Assembly: GCA_009691905.1 (NCBI GenBank)
Contig: SIAF01000012.1
Location: 1 to 32,168, forward strand
DNA length: 32,168 bases
Direction of reading: 5' to 3'
Origin: Planctomycetaceae bacterium
GTDB lineage: Bacteria; Planctomycetota; Planctomycetia; Planctomycetales; Planctomycetaceae
Of this stretch, positions 26,802 to 32,168 are shown one piece after another. Under the pieces are notes generated by a model that saw only the letters and a program-made list of their open reading frames with translations, was not told the origin of the DNA and made no database searches. Each line of letters begins with the position of its first letter. The stretch's first letter is position 1. A program made the translations under genes and the position numbers.

Positions 26802-26820
26802 GTCGCGACGCCGTCGCGAC
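26802..26820. promoter_or_regulatory. paired 8-bp palindromes, possible operator
   Basis: GTCGCGAC occurs twice (26802-26809 and 26813-26820) with 3 bp between, so the centres are 11 bp apart, one helical turn. Each copy is a perfect palindrome. It lies 37 bp before the chosen ATP-grasp start, downstream of a perfect TTGACA (26764-26769) that lacks a matching -10. GC-rich DNA makes chance occurrence possible. Confidence 0.3.
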
Positions 26821-26857
26821 CGCGAGTTTGGCACGGGCGTTGCAGCTTCGGGCGGAT

Positions 26858-28363
26858 ATGACTGAACCCAACGCCGAACCTGGCATGATTGAAGAGCTGC
26901 AACGACGCATTGTTTCCAGTCGGCGCATGCAGTTCGATTCCTATCAGACAGAGGCTTTTTACGACGAGATGTTCGACCCGGGCGGCCATCCTCGACCGCG
27001 GGCGCGGGCCTTGACCGAGAAGCTGGAAACGCTGTCTGAGGGCGAATTGCAGCGGCGGCAGAAAGCGGCCGATTTGACGCTGCTCAACATGGGGATCACG
27101 TTCAGTGTCTACGGCCATGCGGCCGGCACCGAAAAAGTCTGGCCGTTTGATTTGATTCCCAGGATCGTCGATGCCGCGGAATGGCGTTCTATCGAACGGG
27201 GACTGACGCAGCGCATCAGGGCGCTGAACCTGTTCATCGACGACATTTACCACGACTCGAAAATTCTGCGCGACGGCGTGGTTCCCGAAGAGTTGATTCG
27301 ACATGCGCAATGCTTTCTGCCGCCTTGTGCCGGATTGAATCCTCCCGGTGGAGTCTGGTCGCACATCACGGGCACCGATCTGGTCCGCGACGGCGACGGT
27401 CAGTTGTATGTTCTGGAAGACAATCTGCGATGTCCTTCGGGGGTGTCGTACGTCCTCGAAAATCGCGAGGTCATGAAGCGGACTTTCCCGCAGGTCTTCG
27501 GGGGGCTGAGCATTCTGCCGGTCGAAGATTATCCCGAGCGGTTGTTGGAAACTCTGCAGCACGTGGCCCCACCGACGCGGGGCACGCCGACCGTCGTCGT
27601 GCTGACCCCCGGCATTTACAACTCGGCCTATTTCGAGCACTCGTTTCTGGCCCAGCGAATGGGCGTCGAGCTGGTCGAAGGTTCAGACCTCGTCGTACAC
27701 GACGGCTATGTCTGCATGCGCACGACGCAGGGACTCGAGCGGGTCGATGTCATTTACCGCCGCATCGACGACACATTTCTTGACCCGCAGACATTTCGTC
27801 CCGATTCGGCGTTGGGAGTTCCGGGCCTGATGCAGGTGTACCGCGCCGGCCGGGTGGCACTCGCCAATGCTCCGGGGACGGGTGTCGCCGACGATAAGGC
27901 GGTTTACGCCTATGTCCCCCAAATCGTGAAGTATTACCTGGGTGAAGAGATTCTGCTCCCGAATGTGCCGACGTTCGTCTGCTGGGATCCCAAACAGGCC
28001 AGTCACGTGATTGCCAACATCGACAAACTGGTGGTCAAGCCGACCAACGAATCGGGCGGCTATGGAATTATGATCGGTCCCAAGGCGACTGCCGACGAAC
28101 GCTCGCAATGTGTCGAAGCCATCAAGGCCAATCCACGAAATTACGTCGCCCAGCCGATGCTGGCCCTGTCGCGCGTCCCGACAATCGTTGACGATCACCT
28201 CGAAGGTCGACACGTCGATCTGCGGCCCTACATTCTCTATGGAAAAGAGATTTACGTCCTGCCCGGAGGGTTGACCCGGGTGGCCCTCCGCAAAGGTTCG
28301 CTGGTGGTGAATTCGTCGCAAGGCGGCGGCAGTAAAGATACATGGGTACTCGCGGAAACTTGA
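26858..28363 (+). CDS. circularly permuted ATP-grasp protein
   Basis: A 501-residue protein of the circularly permuted ATP-grasp family (DUF404/DUF407 in older naming). Recognisable parts are [20 protein letters not shown] near the N-terminus, [23 protein letters not shown], the ATP-grasp phrase [20 protein letters not shown], and the C-terminal [19 protein letters not shown] with its glycine-rich loop. ATP-grasp enzymes join a carboxylate to an amine with ATP, and this group is predicted to make peptide-like bonds. The gene heads an operon with an alpha-E protein and an Anbu peptidase. I chose the ATG at 26858; an in-frame TTG at 26777 would add 27 doubtful residues, and M10 is also possible. 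Confidence 0.9.
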   Translation: MTEPNAEPGMIEELQRRIVSSRRMQFDSYQTEAFYDEMFDPGGHPRPRARALTEKLETLSEGELQRRQKAADLTLLNMGITFSVYGHAAGTEKVWPFDLIPRIVDAAEWRSIERGLTQRIRALNLFIDDIYHDSKILRDGVVPEELIRHAQCFLPPCAGLNPPGGVWSHITGTDLVRDGDGQLYVLEDNLRCPSGVSYVLENREVMKRTFPQVFGGLSILPVEDYPERLLETLQHVAPPTRGTPTVVVLTPGIYNSAYFEHSFLAQRMGVELVEGSDLVVHDGYVCMRTTQGLERVDVIYRRIDDTFLDPQTFRPDSALGVPGLMQVYRAGRVALANAPGTGVADDKAVYAYVPQIVKYYLGEEILLPNVPTFVCWDPKQASHVIANIDKLVVKPTNESGGYGIMIGPKATADERSQCVEAIKANPRNYVAQPMLALSRVPTIVDDHLEGRHVDLRPYILYGKEIYVLPGGLTRVALRKGSLVVNSSQGGGSKDTWVLAET

Positions 28364-28438
28364 GGGCCGGCCCGTCGGCATTCCATCCGCAAAGTGTTCG
28401 ATTCCTGATCAATTCCGTCTCTTTCTCGTGCGGCCCCG

Positions 28439-29422
28439 ATGCTCTCGCGCGTCGCCAATTCGATTTATTGGATGAGCCGCTATCTCGAGCGCGCTGAAAA
28501 CGTCGCACGATTCATCGACGTGAACCTGAACCTGACGCTCGACCTGGGGGAAGGGATCCGGCAACAGTGGGAACCGCTGGTCTCGATCAGCGGCGATCTC
28601 GCGACATTTCACCAGTGGTATCGCGGGGCGACCCGCGAACACGTACTGCGATTTCTGGCATTCGATCTCGAAAACCCGAACTCGATTGCCGCCTGTTTGC
28701 GTGCAGCCCGCGAAAACGCGCGGACGATTCGTGAGATCCTGCCGACCGAATTGTGGGAAGAACTCAATAAGATCTACCTGACCGTGCGCGGGACCGATCC
28801 CGACGCGGTCGTCGATCAGCCGCACGACTTGCTGATGCGCGTCAAAAACGGCAGCCATCTGATCGTCGGCCTGGCCGAGGCCTCGATGTCTCACGGCGAG
28901 GGCTGGCACTTCGCCCAGGTGGGCCGGTTGCTCGAACGGGCCGACAAGACCTCGCGGATTCTCGACGTCAAGTATTTCATTCTGCTGCCCTCGGCGGCCG
29001 AGGTCGGCACTCCGATTGATTTGATTCAATGGTCGGCCCTGCTCAAGTCGGCCAGTGCGTTTCAGATGTATCATCGCTCGCGCGGCCGGATCACCCCCGC
29101 CCAGATTGCTGATTTTCTGATACTCGATCGCACGTTTCCGAGGTCGATGCACTTCTGCCTGATCAATGCCGAACGTTCGCTCAGTGAAATCACCGGGTCG
29201 CCGAAAGGGCAGGGGACAACCCTGGCCGAGCAGCAGCTCAGCCGACTTGGCTCGCAATTCGACTTCACGTATGTTGACGACATTATTGAAGAAGGATTGC
29301 ACGAGTTCATCGATCGCTTTCAGACGCGGCTCAACCTGGTCGATGACGGGATGTTCGATACGTTTTTCGCCGTCCGCCCGCTGGTCCATGTCGGAGAAGC
29401 GACTCAGGAAAGGCCTCAATGA
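28439..29422 (+). CDS. alpha-E domain protein
   Basis: A 327-residue, mostly helical protein of the alpha-E family (formerly DUF403). The N-terminal signature MLSRVANSIYWMSRYLERAE followed by NVARFIDVNLNL is diagnostic. Other helices carry the charged pairs typical of the family (ARENARTIREILP, HFAQVGRLLERADKTSRILD). Its biochemical role is not established; the family regularly occurs next to circularly permuted ATP-grasp enzymes. It follows the ATP-grasp gene by 75 bp and overlaps the peptidase gene by 4 bp (ATGA), which implies translational coupling. Confidence 0.92.
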   Translation: MLSRVANSIYWMSRYLERAENVARFIDVNLNLTLDLGEGIRQQWEPLVSISGDLATFHQWYRGATREHVLRFLAFDLENPNSIAACLRAARENARTIREILPTELWEELNKIYLTVRGTDPDAVVDQPHDLLMRVKNGSHLIVGLAEASMSHGEGWHFAQVGRLLERADKTSRILDVKYFILLPSAAEVGTPIDLIQWSALLKSASAFQMYHRSRGRITPAQIADFLILDRTFPRSMHFCLINAERSLSEITGSPKGQGTTLAEQQLSRLGSQFDFTYVDDIIEEGLHEFIDRFQTRLNLVDDGMFDTFFAVRPLVHVGEATQERPQ

Positions 29423-30192
29423 CGTTTTGTCTGGCGGTCAAGGTCCAGGAAGGACTGGTCGGGATTGCGGATACGCGAATCACCTCCGGCGCCGAGTGCA
29501 TTACGGCCCGCAAAGTCTCGGTCCACACCCACGGACAGCATTCGCTGTTTCTGATGACGTCGGGATTGCGCTCCGTCCGCGACAAGGTCGTCACGTATTT
29601 CGAAGAGGCGCTTGAATCGAACACCGGCGAATACGACCGGTTGTATAAGGCGGTCAACGCGCTGGCAGCGCAGGTCCGCCGCGCCGCCGCCGAAGATAAA
29701 GAGGCGCTGGAAGCCAGCAACTTGAGTTTCAATTTGCACGCCTTGGTCGGCGGGCAAATGGAACACGACCGCGAGCCGCGGTTGTACCTGCTGTATCCTC
29801 AGGCAAACTGGGTCGAAATCAGTCCCGGAACGCCGTATTCGATTATCGGTGAAACGGGCTACGGCAAGCCGATTCTCGACCGGACGCTCAAGTTTTCCGA
29901 CAGCATGCAATTCGCCCTGAAAGTCGGCTGCCTGGCGTTCGATTCGACTCGGATCAGCGCGGCCAACGTCGATTTTCCCATTGACGTCGTGATCTATAAA
30001 CGCGACTCGTTCGAAATCATCGAGCACCGCTTTGAGAAGAACGATCTGATTGAAATCTCGAACTGGTGGCAGGAACGACTGCGCGAATCGGTGCGACTCT
30101 TGCCGTCGAAATGGATCAATTCGCTGTTTCACGAGGCGACTGACGTCGGCATCGGCCAAACCCTGCCCTTGACGTCGACCGGGCCCCCTTGA
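29419..30192 (+). CDS. Anbu-type proteasome-like peptidase
   Basis: A 257-residue protein of the Anbu group, relatives of proteasome beta subunits and HslV with an Ntn-hydrolase fold. The start MTFCLAVKVQEGLVGIADTR places Thr2 as the nucleophile after Met removal, and the following D-T-R and S-G pattern matches the family. The motifs GETGYGKPILDR and the Leu/Phe-rich C-terminal part (EKNDLIEISNWWQERLRESV) are also family-like. Anbu subunits assemble into rings and their natural substrate is unresolved. Overlap with the alpha-E gene ties it to the ATP-grasp system. No transglutaminase-like gene, which often accompanies this trio, lies in the visible neighbourhood. Confidence 0.9.
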   Translation: MTFCLAVKVQEGLVGIADTRITSGAECITARKVSVHTHGQHSLFLMTSGLRSVRDKVVTYFEEALESNTGEYDRLYKAVNALAAQVRRAAAEDKEALEASNLSFNLHALVGGQMEHDREPRLYLLYPQANWVEISPGTPYSIIGETGYGKPILDRTLKFSDSMQFALKVGCLAFDSTRISAANVDFPIDVVIYKRDSFEIIEHRFEKNDLIEISNWWQERLRESVRLLPSKWINSLFHEATDVGIGQTLPLTSTGPP

Positions 30193-30280
30193 ACCGTATT
30201 TGAGTCACTGGCGTTTGGACGGTAGAATTCGAGTGCGGCCGCGAAGCAGGGCTCGGGGGCGGCTTTCGGGGGAAAAGGCG

Positions 30281-32168
30281 ATGCCAGTGCCGGAAGAGGG
30301 TTCGACAATCTATGCAGGTCCGGGCGTTCCGCCCGACGGACAGCCCCCGACCGAGCCGGCATCGGATGTTCCGACCGGGTCGGATTTCGACGTGACCGTA
30401 GCCCGCCTGCTCGATAGCCTGCGACTTCCCCCGTCGCCGATACCCTCGGCCCTGGGGCGGCTGGCTCACTACGACATCATGAATGTTGTGGGCAGCGGCG
30501 CCATGGGGGTCGTTCTCAAAGCGTTCGACAATGAACTTCATCGAACGGTTGCGATCAAGGTGCTTTCGTCGCACTTGATTACCAGCGAAGAGGCACGCCA
30601 GCGATTCGTGCGCGAGGCGCGGGCCGCGGCCGCGATCAATCATCCCAACGTCGTCGTCATTCACGCTGTTGCTAACCATGCCGGTGTGCCCTATCTGGTG
30701 ATGGAGTATGTCGACGGGACTTCGCTGCAACAGCGGATCAATCGCGGCGTTCCGTTGCCGGTACCCGACATTCTGCGGCTGTCAGTGCAAATCGCAAGCG
30801 GACTCGCGGCGGCGCATGCGCACGGGGTGATCCACCGCGACATCAAACCGGCCAACATCATGCTCGAAGATGGTGTCGAGCGAGTGAAAATCACCGATTT
30901 CGGGCTGGCCAAAGCAGCGCTTGCGAATTCCGACCTGACGTCGTTTGGAAAAATGGTTGGGACGCCGGCGTACATGTCACCCGAGCAGGTCAGCGGCGAC
31001 CCGCTCGACGGCCGCAGCGATCTGTTCAGCCTCGGCTGCGTGATGTACGCGATGGTGGCCGGCTCTCCGCCATTCCGCGGGGGAAACTGCCTCGCGGTTG
31101 CGCACAACATTTCCTCGAGCCCCGCCAAGCCGCTGCGCGAGATTGAGGCGACATCCCCCCAGTTTTTGGAAGAGATTGTTGCCCGGCTGCTGGCAAAAGA
31201 CCCGCAACTGCGGTTTCAATCGGCGAGGGAACTGGCCGACGACCTGACGCGGCGGCTGGTGCGCGTCAACCAGTTCGACAGCAACTACGTGATCTCGGAT
31301 CCTGGAACGACACAGATTCGCACTTTGCCGCGTCCCGTTTCACGGTTCCGCGGCTGGCTGGTCGGACTTGCTGCGGTCCTGTCACTGGTGGGCGCAACGG
31401 TGGCGATCTGGGTCAGTCGTCCAGATTCGAACAAGGCACCCCTCGCGCTCGTCGAGGGCGGCCTTGCATCGCGTGCCGACGAGACTGCAAACGAAACGGA
31501 CGCTGCCTCTGACGCGATCGACGACTTCCCGGCCGAATTGCCGCATGCCGTGCGCACGGTCGGAGCGCAGCCGACCGCCGAATTTCGCACAATCGGCGAG
31601 GCGCTCGATCGGGCCGATCCGGGGGATGTCATCCGCGTGCTGGACGACGGGATCTACACGGAGCCGCTGCGGATCGAGTCGCCCAGGCATCGCGGTCTGA
31701 CCCTCGAAGCGATTGCCGGCGCCCAGCTCGCAAGCCCCGAAACTCAAACGCTTTTAGTCGTCGAAGCGACCCCCGGCGTGCTGATCCGAGGGTTTCGCAT
31801 GCGACTGAAAGCCCATCAGCATGGCATAGAGGTCCGCGGCCGCTGCTCTGGTCTGGTGATCGACGGCCTTCAATCGGAACAGCCCGTCGATTCGGATCGC
31901 GCATTTCTGCACATGCATTCGGGGGCTTGCGGAACCCGCGAGCATCCGATCGTGATTCACAATTTGACTGTACGGTGCGGGGGGGTCGGTCTGGTGTTCA
32001 CGGGAAACCGAGGGCAGCCATTGCAGTGGATTCGCCTCGAATACAACCGGGTTGCCGGCACCGGGACCGACTGGGGGGTTCCATTGGTCCTCGAAGGGCC
32101 GCAGCAAGACGTCATTATTACCCGCAACCTCGTTACAAACGCTCGAACGGGGATTAGTTTCGCATTCC
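30281..32168 (+). CDS. Ser/Thr protein kinase with TM segment and beta-helix-like region (partial, runs off window)
   Basis: The frame is open from the ATG at 30281 to the window end, 629 codons so far. A Pro-rich N-terminus (1-60) precedes a Hanks-type kinase domain (about 64-325). Visible are the glycine loop GSGAMGV (71-77), lysine K93 in VAIKVL, HRDIKPAN (185-192), DFG (206-208), and GTPAYMSPEQ in the activation segment. All catalytic residues are present. A single membrane segment at about 359-378 (WLVGLAAVLSLVGATVAIWV) follows. Beyond it, from about 425, repeating short strands (FRTIGEALDRADPGDVIRVL, then GLTLEAIAGA, GVLIRGFRMR) look like a right-handed beta-helix facing outward. GGGGGAAAAGG gives a ribosome site. 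Substrates unknown. Confidence 0.92.
   Translation, partial: MPVPEEGSTIYAGPGVPPDGQPPTEPASDVPTGSDFDVTVARLLDSLRLPPSPIPSALGRLAHYDIMNVVGSGAMGVVLKAFDNELHRTVAIKVLSSHLITSEEARQRFVREARAAAAINHPNVVVIHAVANHAGVPYLVMEYVDGTSLQQRINRGVPLPVPDILRLSVQIASGLAAAHAHGVIHRDIKPANIMLEDGVERVKITDFGLAKAALANSDLTSFGKMVGTPAYMSPEQVSGDPLDGRSDLFSLGCVMYAMVAGSPPFRGGNCLAVAHNISSSPAKPLREIEATSPQFLEEIVARLLAKDPQLRFQSARELADDLTRRLVRVNQFDSNYVISDPGTTQIRTLPRPVSRFRGWLVGLAAVLSLVGATVAIWVSRPDSNKAPLALVEGGLASRADETANETDAASDAIDDFPAELPHAVRTVGAQPTAEFRTIGEALDRADPGDVIRVLDDGIYTEPLRIESPRHRGLTLEAIAGAQLASPETQTLLVVEATPGVLIRGFRMRLKAHQHGIEVRGRCSGLVIDGLQSEQPVDSDRAFLHMHSGACGTREHPIVIHNLTVRCGGVGLVFTGNRGQPLQWIRLEYNRVAGTGTDWGVPLVLEGPQQDVIITRNLVTNARTGISFAF

Noticed and set aside
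26777-26857. TTG-initiated extension of the ATP-grasp protein
   Set aside because: The 27 extra residues look non-protein-like, run through the palindrome region, and an ATG is available at 26858.

Overview
The window looks like a stretch of chromosome from a planctomycete, probably of the order Planctomycetales. The evidence is indirect: GC-rich sequence with many weak Shine-Dalgarno sites, several ExbB/ExbD-type genes close together, a Ser/Thr kinase fused to a beta-helix-like region, a large porin-like barrel protein, and short palindromic intergenic repeats of a kind I associate with planctomycete genomes. No 16S gene or other decisive marker is present. I see no phage, integrase, insertion sequence or CRISPR array.

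Layout. 1-553 is mostly non-coding with one doubtful small gene. 554-9495 is housekeeping: a PLP aminotransferase, a secreted HEAT-like protein, tRNA-Leu(GAG), guaA, aroB, a rhomboid protease (minus), an adenylate kinase (minus) and ftsY. Intergenic gaps here carry palindromic repeats, including two inverted copies of one ~80-bp element at 1787-1870 and 7648-7728, each overlapping the stop codon of the gene before it.

9804-18022 is the most distinctive block. It holds two plus-strand ExbB/ExbD-type modules (9804-11790 and 11944-13807) and one minus-strand module (18022 down to 13914), which converge at about 13.8-13.9 kb. Together they encode three ExbB/TolQ-type channel proteins, four clear ExbD/TolR proteins (one with an N-terminal zinc ribbon), one divergent ExbD/MotB-like coiled-coil protein, and three single- or two-pass membrane proteins that may be transducers or accessories. 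A porin-like barrel gene (18449-20038) is divergent from the minus-strand module. The plausible theme is proton-driven energy transduction across the envelope.

20703-22663 is a classic ammonium transporter plus P-II pair. 22683-25588 on the minus strand holds a CaCA-type cation exchanger with an altered second signature, a 104-residue protein, an EcsC-family protein and a small membrane protein. The 104-residue protein and the C-terminus of the EcsC protein appear to share an unnamed short domain.

26858-30192 is a compact operon of a circularly permuted ATP-grasp protein, an alpha-E protein and an Anbu (proteasome-like) peptidase, a predicted peptide-synthesis/degradation system. The window ends inside a Ser/Thr kinase gene (30281 onward) with a transmembrane segment and a beta-helix-like extracytoplasmic part.

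All calls are from reading motifs by eye. No alignment, profile search or structure prediction was run.
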